Below, piece after piece: positions 7,816 to 13,283 of a stretch of DNA of 13,623 nucleotides. Under the pieces are notes generated by a model, which made no database searches, was not told the origin of the DNA, and was given only the letters and a program-made list of their open reading frames with translations. The stretch comes from Bifidobacteriaceae bacterium. Its GTDB lineage: Bacteria > Actinomycetota > Actinomycetes > Actinomycetales > WQXJ01. Both the position numbers and the translations under genes were made by a program. Positions within the stretch are counted from its first letter, which is position 1, and the number at the start of each line of letters is the position of its first letter. The stretch lies in assembly GCA_031258055.1 (NCBI GenBank), contig JAIRNM010000140.1, forward strand, positions 1 through 13,623, read 5' to 3'.

Positions 7816-8790
7816 ATGCGGAAGCGGACGCAGTTGGCGGTGGTGTTGTCTGCGGCTGGGGGCCTGGTAATGGGCGGTTGCTCGGGCGGCCCCGATGTTG
7901 CCAGCTTGGGCGGCACCGGCGCCGCAGAAGGGAAAACCCAGTCAGAGATCGCGCGCGCGATGGTCGAATGCCTGCGGGCGGAGGGTGTGTCGGCTTATGA
8001 ACAAAACCTTGACGGTGTTGCCGATGGCATGGAAGGGCAGGTTAACGTTGCCTTTGCCACGGAAGGCCGCATTCTCTACCTGTCTGACGGCGCGCAAGAA
8101 TCCATGGACCAAGCAGGTTACACCGGCTCGGATGAACAGCGGGAGGCCGAATGGGAGCAAGTTCAGGCCCTGGCATCCAAATATGTCGGTGCTGCGGGTA
8201 GCGCAGCGGCACAGGGTGAACCGTTCTTGATAATCGGTATCACGGACTACACGGAAGCCTGGGTGAAATGCCTGGATGAGACCGGCTACACCGATCCCTT
8301 TGGGGAAATGGCGCAACAATCCCAAGCCGCAGTGACGCAGCTTGCGCTGGACGCGACGTTGGCATGGTTGAAGTGCGCGCGGGACAACGGCTACCCCCGG
8401 TTGGAGGACCCGCCAGCGCCGCAAGTCGACGACTACGCCACTCAACCTATGGCGCTGCTGCCGGGCGACATGACCGAGGCCCAGCTACGGGAGTTGTTGG
8501 AGGCGTGCCCTAACTTCGACTGGGAGGACCACTTTGGCGCCGAGGAAATGCATCAAGAGATGCTGGCGACCAGGGCCGACATGTCTGATGACGAGGTGTT
8601 CGAGGCACTGGTCGAAGCGTTCCCTGGGAGCATTGACCCGGTCATCGGATTCGACGCGCCTGGCTTCGACGGCGATACTCACGACGGTGCCATGGACGGA
8701 CTATCCGATTCCGACCGGACCAGATTGAGTAGGCTTCAAGAGATTATCGACGCGCCCGCGTGGGAGTTCAACGCTGAGCAAAGTCATTAG
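7816..8790 (+). CDS. Secreted lipoprotein with three repeated Cys motifs
   Basis: The 324-residue product begins with a short lipoprotein signal: MRKR, a hydrophobic stretch (6-19) and the lipobox VMGGC with the lipidated C22, followed by a Gly/Ser linker. I chose ATG 7816 because the upstream reading-frame extension would place this signal internally. The mature part is acidic and Trp/Tyr-rich. Three segments share the pattern [MW]-V/L-x-C-L/A-x-x-x-G-[VY]: MVECLRAEGV (49-58), WVKCLDETGY (149-158) and WLKCARDNGY (184-193). C231 is a fourth Cys (EACPNF). The 'C-x-R-x-x-G-[VY]' segments recall motifs in uncharacterised actinobacterial secreted proteins. It is divergent from the ABC operon and may be its extracellular partner, though this is only inferred from position. 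Confidence 0.82.
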   Translation: MRKRTQLAVVLSAAGGLVMGGCSGGPDVASLGGTGAAEGKTQSEIARAMVECLRAEGVSAYEQNLDGVADGMEGQVNVAFATEGRILYLSDGAQESMDQAGYTGSDEQREAEWEQVQALASKYVGAAGSAAAQGEPFLIIGITDYTEAWVKCLDETGYTDPFGEMAQQSQAAVTQLALDATLAWLKCARDNGYPRLEDPPAPQVDDYATQPMALLPGDMTEAQLRELLEACPNFDWEDHFGAEEMHQEMLATRADMSDDEVFEALVEAFPGSIDPVIGFDAPGFDGDTHDGAMDGLSDSDRTRLSRLQEIIDAPAWEFNAEQSH

Positions 8791-8796
8791 CCCCTT

Positions 8797-8829
8797 GTCA
8801 TTCTCGTAGTCGCAGAATCGCGGGATGAC
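8797..8829. terminator. Possible bidirectional terminator between convergent genes
   Basis: GTCAT (8797-8801) pairs with ATGAC (8825-8829), extended by C-G and G-T pairs, and an inner ATTCT/AGAAT (8800-8804 and 8814-8818) offers an alternative stem. It sits between the lipoprotein stop and the Clp_N gene stop. The T-tracts expected of an intrinsic terminator are missing. Confidence 0.3.
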
Positions 8830-8853
8830 GACCTGGGTAAAGCTAACCGGGGG

Positions 8854-9831
8854 CTATTTGCTCAGGGCGAGGGAAATGCCTTGAGCCTTGGCCCTGAGGT
8901 AGAAACCGGTAGACGGTCGAATCAGGGGCCGCACAATGAATCGCAAGAGTCGCTTGAAGTGCCCCTTCGGCTTGTCGGCTCGGAACTTGAGTATTACTTC
9001 GGTGCCGCTTCCGCGCGGCACCAATTCGATTCGGAAGTGAGTGTGTACCGGTGAGCGCAGCTCCGGCCAACTGCGTTCCCATTCGATCAGGCGCTCCGGT
9101 TCGTTCGCTTTGACCACGTAAATGGCCGTCTCAAGACCTGGTTTGAGGCGCACCGGCTTGCCATTCGACCCTAGGGCTTTAGTGAAGGCGCGGATCGTTC
9201 CAGGTTCAGTTGATTCGGCTTTCTGATGCTCCCACTGGTTCCATTCCAGCCAACGTTCAGGGTCGCTGACTAGCGCCCAGACCGCTGCTGGTCGCTCCGG
9301 GACGAACCGCCGGTATTCATACCAGCGCTGCGTTGGATCAGCCTGGGCTGGCGGTGGCTCGGCGAGCGGCGGCGGGGCAACTGCCGCCAGTTCCAAGTTG
9401 GCGGGTTCTACTCCCAACACTTCGAGCACCGCCCGAACCCGTCCAGAGGGCTCGTCCAGCAGAGTGTGAAAGAGCGTCACGTCTTGCTCGGCTTGGTTGG
9501 CGGCACGCTCGAGTAGACGCTGCGCCCGCTGATCGAATTCGAGCGGTGCGAGGTAGTCCTGTCTCCTCTCGCGCGGCCCATCCGATCCGCCCGGCAGCGA
9601 AATGCCCAGGCTAGCGAGCCGCTGAGCGTGTGTCTGGTCGACTGCCTTGCGGCCAACAGCCAAGGTGACACCCTCGGCGGCGAGCGCGTCTGTCACCGGG
9701 CCGCCAATTCGCAGCAGAGCCAAGAACAAGTGCTCCACATTGATCCGCGGATGATCGGCCCCTAGCTGCTCCTCTTGGGCAGCTACCGCCATGTTCCCGA
9801 ACCACCCAACAGTCTTTCCGAGTTTGCTCAC
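8854..9831 (-). CDS. Clp_N domain fused to an SRPBCC (START-like) ligand-binding domain
   Basis: This 325-residue soluble protein has two parts. Residues about 10-150 form a Clp N-terminal domain: two helical repeats, the first with AVAAQEEQ...INVEHLFLALLR..GPVTDALAAEGV (15-55), the second EFDQRAQRLLERAANQAEQ...LLDEP..RVRAVLEVLGVEP (98-144). In ClpC/ClpB this domain binds adaptors, substrates and, in mycobacteria, cyclomarin-type drugs. No AAA+ ATPase module follows. A Pro-rich linker (151-166) leads to a SRPBCC/polyketide-cyclase-like domain (168-322; RFVPERPAAVWALVSDPERWLEWN is the typical entry), a fold with a hydrophobic ligand cavity. The GTG start overlaps the stop of the upstream HTH gene (GTGA), and AAGGGGG lies just upstream. 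It probably senses or sequesters a small molecule or marked protein and works with the HTH protein. Domain calls are firm; function is inferred. Confidence 0.85.
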   Translation of the reverse strand: MSKLGKTVGWFGNMAVAAQEEQLGADHPRINVEHLFLALLRIGGPVTDALAAEGVTLAVGRKAVDQTHAQRLASLGISLPGGSDGPRERRQDYLAPLEFDQRAQRLLERAANQAEQDVTLFHTLLDEPSGRVRAVLEVLGVEPANLELAAVAPPPLAEPPPAQADPTQRWYEYRRFVPERPAAVWALVSDPERWLEWNQWEHQKAESTEPGTIRAFTKALGSNGKPVRLKPGLETAIYVVKANEPERLIEWERSWPELRSPVHTHFRIELVPRGSGTEVILKFRADKPKGHFKRLLRFIVRPLIRPSTGFYLRAKAQGISLALSK

Positions 9832-10076
9832 CGATTCCCCCTTCTCGGCACGTTGATCGTCGGATCAATTCGCTTGGCGTATTTCTTGTGGACGGCTTGG
9901 CGGCTGACGCCGAGCAGTCCGGCTACCTCACTCCAGCTCATTCCAGCTCTCAGAGCGGCCTCGACCTGGCGGAATTCGAGCGTCTCAGTCAGCAGTCGGA
10001 GTGACGCGACCGCCTTCAGCCCCTCCTCGGGCCTTCCGAAGTCGCTGGCCACGGAGGCGAGACGCTCAGATTCCAC
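9828..10076 (-). CDS. Small HTH protein, partner of the Clp_N-SRPBCC protein
   Basis: This 82-residue DNA-binding protein has a helical N-terminus (1-40) and a helix-turn-helix at about 42-66 with SWSEVAGLLGVSRQAVHKKY. The pattern GxSWSx[IV]xxx[LM]GV[ST][KR]QAxxK[KR][FY] is the same as in the N-terminal half of mycobacterial ClpC2 as I remember it, where it is fused to Clp_N. Here it is a separate gene coupled by GTGA to the Clp_N gene. Start: GTG 10076 is chosen because a consensus promoter ends 7 nt upstream. The open frame continues to ~10346 upstream, but that part crosses the promoter palindrome and has low-complexity composition. It probably represses its own operon through the dyad at its promoter. 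Confidence 0.75.
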   Translation of the reverse strand: MESERLASVASDFGRPEEGLKAVASLRLLTETLEFRQVEAALRAGMSWSEVAGLLGVSRQAVHKKYAKRIDPTINVPRRGNR

Positions 10077-10083
10077 ATTTAGC

Positions 10084-10120
10084 AACCTACGTTGACAATT
10101 GACCGTTGTCAACTCAGGTT
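10084..10120 (-). promoter_or_regulatory. Leaderless promoter embedded in a 37-bp palindrome
   Basis: On the minus strand there is a perfect -35 TTGACA (10112-10107), a 17-bp spacer and TAGGTT (10089-10084), placing the start point at or beside GTG 10076. The same bases form a dyad: AACCT (10084-10088), GTTGACAA (10091-10098), 7 nt, TTGTCAAC (10106-10113), AGGTT (10116-10120), i.e. 13 paired positions with a 2-nt mismatch. A protein bound there would cover both promoter elements, so autorepression by the HTH product is likely. Confidence 0.65.
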
Positions 10121-10134
10121 GCGAACGCGCGGGC

Positions 10135-10270
10135 CTCTCGTGCGCGGAACCCGGTATAGAGCGCTCCGACCACTCGGTCCTCGCTGACGCGGGGTCTCTC
10201 ACGCGCGGAACGCGGGCCCCGCTCGGCGCGCCAACAACGCGGTTGGCAGCCAGTGCTCCTCGCGCGGAAT
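10135..10270 (+). repeat. Three short GCGCGGAA repeats spaced ~60 bp
   Basis: CTCTCGTGCGCGGAAC (10135-10150), CTCTCACGCGCGGAAC (10196-10211) and CTCCTCGCGCGGAAT (10256-10270) recur at 61- and 59-bp intervals in the gene-free stretch 10121-10300 between the HTH operon and mntH. This is otherwise GC-rich sequence with no credible gene. They could be protein-binding sites on one helix face or decayed repeats; chance similarity is possible. Confidence 0.35.
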
Positions 10271-10315
10271 TCTGTCTCAAGTTGGGAGAGGCGATGGGTT
10301 CAGCTAGAGTTTTCG

Positions 10316-10338
10316 TATAACCGAACTTTATGTTTCGG
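10316..10338 (+). promoter_or_regulatory. Predicted mntH -10 and overlapping dyad
   Basis: TATAAC (10316-10321) is a good -10; the -35 is not recognisable. Immediately following and sharing its last base is a partial dyad CCGAA (10321-10325) ... TTCGG (10334-10338) with an AT-rich centre, at the expected transcription start. Nramp genes are commonly repressed by Mn- or Fe-sensing DtxR/MntR proteins that bind ~20-bp dyads at this position. The match here is only by placement and symmetry. Confidence 0.35.
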
Positions 10339-10381
10339 CTCACCATTGGTGTGCCTTACCTAATCGGAACAAGGGGGAACG

Positions 10382-11686
10382 GTGGCCACAACTGAGCAGT
10401 GGCGGACGGCATCGGGCAAGCATATGGCGCCCCAGCCCATGCCGCTGCCTCCGCGCCCCGAGGCTAAGCCCGGTCGAAAAGCCAAAGCCCGCATGTTGCA
10501 GCTCTTCGGCCCGGCTTTCGTGGCAGCGGTCGCTTACGTTGACCCCGGCAACGTGGCGGCTAATCTGACGGCCGGAGCCCGTTATGGTTACCTGTTGGTG
10601 TGGGTCTTAGTGGCCGCCAACGCGATGGCTGTGCTGGTGCAGTACCTGAGCGCGAAACTGGGGATCGCCACCGGCCAGTCATTGCCGCAGATGCTGGCTG
10701 CCCGCCTAAAACCCTGGGCGCGCTACCTCTACTTTGGCCAAGCCGAGATCATCGCCCTAGCCACTGACCTGGCCGAGGTCATCGGCGGAGCCCTTGCCTT
10801 GCACCTGTTGTTCGGATTGCCGCTGCTAATGGGGGGACTCATCACCGGGGCAGTGTCAATCGCCATCTTGTCGATCCACAGCCGCCACGGCCAGCGTTCA
10901 TTCGAACTGACTATCACGGCCATGCTGGTCATCATCACGGTTGGATTCGTCTCCGGCTTGGTCGTGTCGCCAGTCGGCGTGACCGAGATGCTGGCCGGAA
11001 TGATTCCTCGGTTCCAAGGCGTCGACTCGGTATTGTTAGCCGCCTCAATGCTGGGCGCGACAGTCATGCCGCACGCCGTCTACTTGCACTCATCTTTGAC
11101 CCGCGACCGCCATGGCCAAGTCACCGACCCGGCCAAGCGCCGCCATCTGATCCGGGCCACGCGCTGGGACGTGCTTTGCGCCTTGATCGTGGCTGGCTCG
11201 GTCAACATAGCCATGCTGGTCCTGGCCGCCGCCAACCTGCGGGGAGTGTCCGGCACCGACTCGATTGAGGGCGCCCACGCCGCCATAACGCAGTACCTAG
11301 GCCCGACCGTTGGTGTCATCTTCGCAATTGGCCTGCTTTTTTCGGGGCTGGCGTCAACCTCTGTCGGGTCATACGCCGGCGCTGAGATCATCTACGGCTT
11401 CTTGCGTGTTCGTCTACCCGTCCTGGCAGTGCGGCTTGTCACCCTCATTCCCGCCCTGATTGTCTTGGCGCTGCCTTTGCCGCCGTCCTGGGCCCTGGTG
11501 ATTTCGCAGGTCATCTTGTCGTTCGGGATTCCTTTCGCAATCATCCCGCTGGTCTGGCTGACCGGGCGCCGCTCAGTCATGGGGGACGCGGTCAACAGTC
11601 AGTGGACCCAGGCCGCCGCCTGGCTGAGCGCCGGACTGATCGTGATCTTGAACCTGGCCCTGATTTATTTGACGCTCCACGGCTGA
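10382..11686 (+). CDS. mntH: Nramp-family divalent metal (Mn2+/Fe2+) transporter
   Basis: This 434-residue inner-membrane protein imports Mn2+ (also Fe2+) with protons. TM1 carries the metal-site motif DPGN (D54, N57) and TM6 the matching A226-x-x-M229-P-H231; the Met is the residue known to favour transition metals over Mg/Ca, so a manganese/iron role is likely. About 11 hydrophobic helices follow a 40-residue Pro/Lys-rich cytoplasmic N-terminus. Length fits bacterial Nramp proteins (410-440). Start GTG 10382 is supported by AAGGGGG four bases upstream. Monocistronic: the HTH gene is divergent on the left, and a palindrome (11697-11713) follows the stop. A -10 TATAAC with an overlapping dyad suggests metal-dependent repression. 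Confidence 0.95.
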   Translation: MATTEQWRTASGKHMAPQPMPLPPRPEAKPGRKAKARMLQLFGPAFVAAVAYVDPGNVAANLTAGARYGYLLVWVLVAANAMAVLVQYLSAKLGIATGQSLPQMLAARLKPWARYLYFGQAEIIALATDLAEVIGGALALHLLFGLPLLMGGLITGAVSIAILSIHSRHGQRSFELTITAMLVIITVGFVSGLVVSPVGVTEMLAGMIPRFQGVDSVLLAASMLGATVMPHAVYLHSSLTRDRHGQVTDPAKRRHLIRATRWDVLCALIVAGSVNIAMLVLAAANLRGVSGTDSIEGAHAAITQYLGPTVGVIFAIGLLFSGLASTSVGSYAGAEIIYGFLRVRLPVLAVRLVTLIPALIVLALPLPPSWALVISQVILSFGIPFAIIPLVWLTGRRSVMGDAVNSQWTQAAAWLSAGLIVILNLALIYLTLHG

Positions 11687-11696
11687 TGAGTCGGCG

Positions 11697-11713
11697 CCAA
11701 CCGGGCCGGTTGG
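11697..11713 (+). terminator. Perfect hairpin after mntH
   Basis: CCAACCGG-G-CCGGTTGG starts 10 nt after the mntH stop. It can form a 7-bp stem with a 3-nt loop but has no T-run, so it is a candidate terminator or mRNA 3'-end hairpin. Its right end runs into the first repeat copy. Confidence 0.4.
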
Positions 11714-11787
11714 GTGGACGGCATCGGCGGCGTGTGTCCTAAGTGCGACCACTGGGCCAAATCGGCCAGTGTGAGCAGTTAGGCACC
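11711..11787 (+). repeat. Hairpin repeat, copy 1 (5'-truncated)
   Basis: A 77-bp copy that matches 11857-11933 at all but two positions. It contains a 46-nt imperfect palindrome (11738-11783) with CCTAA and TTAGG ends, an inner CACTGG/CCAGTG stem and a loop around AAATC. It lacks the first ~28 bp (GGTGACCTGCGG...) present in the other copies, being cut off at the mntH-side palindrome. The gene-free stretch 11687-11999 is made up almost entirely of copies 1 and 2 and a 41-bp spacer. Confidence 0.85.
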
Positions 11788-11828
11788 GCCCTGGGTTCGG
11801 GTCGGGAGTGGCCCTGACTGGCAGCGGC

Positions 11829-11933
11829 GCGGTGACCTGCGGCGATGCCGTGTGGCTGGGTGGACGGCATTGGCGGCGTGTGTCCTAAGTGCGACCACCG
11901 GGCCAAATCGGCCAGTGTGAGCAGTTAGGCACC
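11829..11933 (+). repeat. Hairpin repeat, copy 2
   Basis: A complete ~105-bp copy: a GCGGTGACCTGCGGCGATG start, GGGTGGACGGCAT middle, then the 46-nt CCTAA...TTAGG palindrome (11884-11929). It follows copy 1 in tandem with a 146-bp period and lies 66 bp before the nuclease start. One stem position is changed (CACCGG instead of CACTGG). Confidence 0.85.
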
Positions 11934-11999
11934 CCGCCAGAGTTCTTCTAGGGGCGAAAGCTATAGCGGGAAGGGGGCAGCAGGCGTGATGCTGGTTGG

Positions 12000-12935
12000 G
12001 TGAACGCGGTGACTGGGACGGCTGGGCTGACACGAGCCGAGGCGCGGCTCAGGCGGCGATCCGGGACACGTTTGATGCGTGGCGTCTATCTTGATGGCGA
12101 CGCGGCGGCTAGTTTGGCGGATAGGGTGAGGGCGGCGCTGTTGGTGGCTCCGCGGGGAGCGGTCGCCACTGGTGTGACCACATTCGCCCTGGCGGGGATC
12201 GCTATGCCGGACCTGTTCAAAGAAGAAGCAGACAAGCGCGTCCATCTGCTCGTGCCGCCTGGTGCTGCGCGTCCGCGTCGGCCCGAAGTGGTGATACATT
12301 CGCGCGCCGCTCACTGCCGAGGTTTGGTTCACAAGCTAACTGGCCTTGGCACGGCGAGCATTGCTCATAGCTGGGTTGACGCGGTGCGGCGGATTGGGCT
12401 GGATCATTCCTGGCGTTGGCCCAGTGATGAGCCACCATTTTTGCGTGGACGATTCGATTCGCCCACGAAGCGGCTGCTGTTGGAGGCAGTCCGTTTCGGT
12501 GATGGGCTCATGCGGCGCGACAAAGCCCGAGTCCAACGGGAAGCGTTGATCCAGTGTTCGCAGGCGGCTGGGAAAAGCCCCGGTTTGGCATTGGTTCGGA
12601 CGGCGGTCCAATTGACTAGGGCCAGGACTGACTCGTTCATGGAGACCTGGCTTCGTTTAGTTGTGTGGGACGCTGGTTTCCCAGAGCCGACCGTCAATTA
12701 CATGGTGCGGGTTGATGGCCGCCGCCGCTTCCTTGATTTGGCCTGGCCCGAGAAGCGGATAGCTTTGGAGTATCACGGCCGCCAGCATTTCGAGGACTCC
12801 CCGCAAGCCTATGACGACATGGTTCGTCGTGGTCTTCTCCAGGACGCGGGTTGGATTCTGATTGAGGCCGCCCACGGCGACATAGCCGACCCGTCGGGCC
12901 TGCTGCGCCGCCTCGCCAAGGTGTTCAACCGCTGA
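12000..12935 (+). CDS. PD-(D/E)XK (DUF559-like) nuclease with AbiEi-like N-terminus
   Basis: This 311-residue protein is of a type common in actinobacteria. Residues about 9-32 (LTRAEARLRRRSGTRLMRGVYLDG) resemble the winged-helix start of AbiEi-type antitoxin proteins. A middle region (50-130) of HLLVPPGA and HSR strands follows. The C-terminal ~100 residues form a Vsr/DUF559-like nuclease fold: E215 (SFMETWLR), D246 (FLDLAWPE), E257 (IALEYHG) with H259 and H263 (GRQHF) as the likely active site. Actual DNA cleavage is not shown for most relatives. GTG 12000 is the first start in frame; SD support is poor, but a four-codon reading frame (ATG 11989 to TGA 12003) ends on it with a GTGA overlap. 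The gene is flanked on each side by two copies of the same hairpin repeat in inverted orientation. Confidence 0.8.
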   Translation: MNAVTGTAGLTRAEARLRRRSGTRLMRGVYLDGDAAASLADRVRAALLVAPRGAVATGVTTFALAGIAMPDLFKEEADKRVHLLVPPGAARPRRPEVVIHSRAAHCRGLVHKLTGLGTASIAHSWVDAVRRIGLDHSWRWPSDEPPFLRGRFDSPTKRLLLEAVRFGDGLMRRDKARVQREALIQCSQAAGKSPGLALVRTAVQLTRARTDSFMETWLRLVVWDAGFPEPTVNYMVRVDGRRRFLDLAWPEKRIALEYHGRQHFEDSPQAYDDMVRRGLLQDAGWILIEAAHGDIADPSGLLRRLAKVFNR

Positions 12936-12949
12936 GGCGAACTGTCTAG

Positions 12950-12970
12950 TCCTAGGTCGGCGCCTTAGGA
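12950..12970 (+). terminator. Hairpin after the nuclease gene
   Basis: TCCTAGG (12950-12956), a 6-nt loop and CCTTAGGA (12963-12970) pair with one bulged base, 14 nt after the nuclease stop. No T-run follows. Its CCTAGG/CCTTAGG arms resemble the ends of the neighbouring repeats. Confidence 0.35.
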
Positions 12971-12971
12971 A

Positions 12972-13076
12972 GTGCGTAACTCCAACCACTGGCCGTTTCT
13001 GCCCAGTGGTCGCACTTAGGACACACGCCGCCGATGCCGTCCACCCCGACCACACGGCATCGCCCCAGGTCACCGC
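12972..13076 (-). repeat. Hairpin repeat, copy 3 (inverted, inner end diverged)
   Basis: Read on the minus strand this copy matches copies 1 and 2 from GCGGTGACC through CCTAAGTGCGACCACTGGGC (13020 inwards), then drifts: the AAATC loop is replaced by AGAAAC, and the GTGAGCAGTTAGG end is degraded to a TTGGAGTTACG-like sequence. The gene-free stretch 12936-13283 consists mainly of copies 3 and 4, the 41-bp spacer between them, and the promoter of the last gene. Confidence 0.8.
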
Positions 13077-13117
13077 GTCGAGGCCAGCTAGAGCCATTCC
13101 CGGTCGCCGGCCCCGGA

Positions 13118-13224
13118 GGTTGCCTAACTGCTCACACTGGCGGATTTGACCCGGTGGTCGCACTTAGGACCCAGGCCGCCGATGCCGTCCACCCCGACCA
13201 CACGGCATCGCCGCAGGTCACCGC
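13118..13224 (-). repeat. Hairpin repeat, copy 4 (inverted)
   Basis: A complete copy on the minus strand, 148 bp from copy 3 in tandem. Its palindrome occupies 13123-13168 (CCTAACTGCTCACACTGG ... GTCGCACTTAGG). The spacer between copies 3 and 4 also resembles the inverted spacer between copies 1 and 2, so the whole two-copy block was duplicated in inverted orientation. Confidence 0.85.
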
Positions 13225-13237
13225 ATCACCGCTGGTG

Positions 13238-13261
13238 TATGATTAGTATGAAGATTCATAC
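13238..13261 (+). promoter_or_regulatory. Predicted promoter and operator of the AbrB-like gene
   Basis: TATGAT (13238-13243) is a strong -10 candidate; a -35 is not obvious because the position falls in repeat copy 4. A perfect dyad GTATGAA-GA-TTCATAC (13246-13261) lies at the expected transcription start, and an extra GTATGA half-site precedes it at 13237-13242. This AT-rich island in GC-rich DNA suits an AbrB/MazE-type autorepressor. Confidence 0.5.
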
Positions 13262-13283
13262 CAGTGCGTGAAAGGACACGACA

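Noticed and set aside
10077..10346. Extension of the HTH reading frame upstream to 10346
   Set aside because: The extra 90 residues are Arg/Ala/Pro-rich without any domain, and the frame passes through the consensus promoter and its palindrome.
11690..12964. GTCGGCGCC at 11690-11698 and again at 12956-12964 as a target-site duplication
   Set aside because: The second copy lies inside the right repeat block rather than at its outer edge, and a GGCGCC-containing 9-mer is common in such DNA.
11711..13224. CRISPR array
   Set aside because: The repeats are long (~105 bp), few, palindromic over 46 nt, in two orientations, and separated by related rather than unique spacers.
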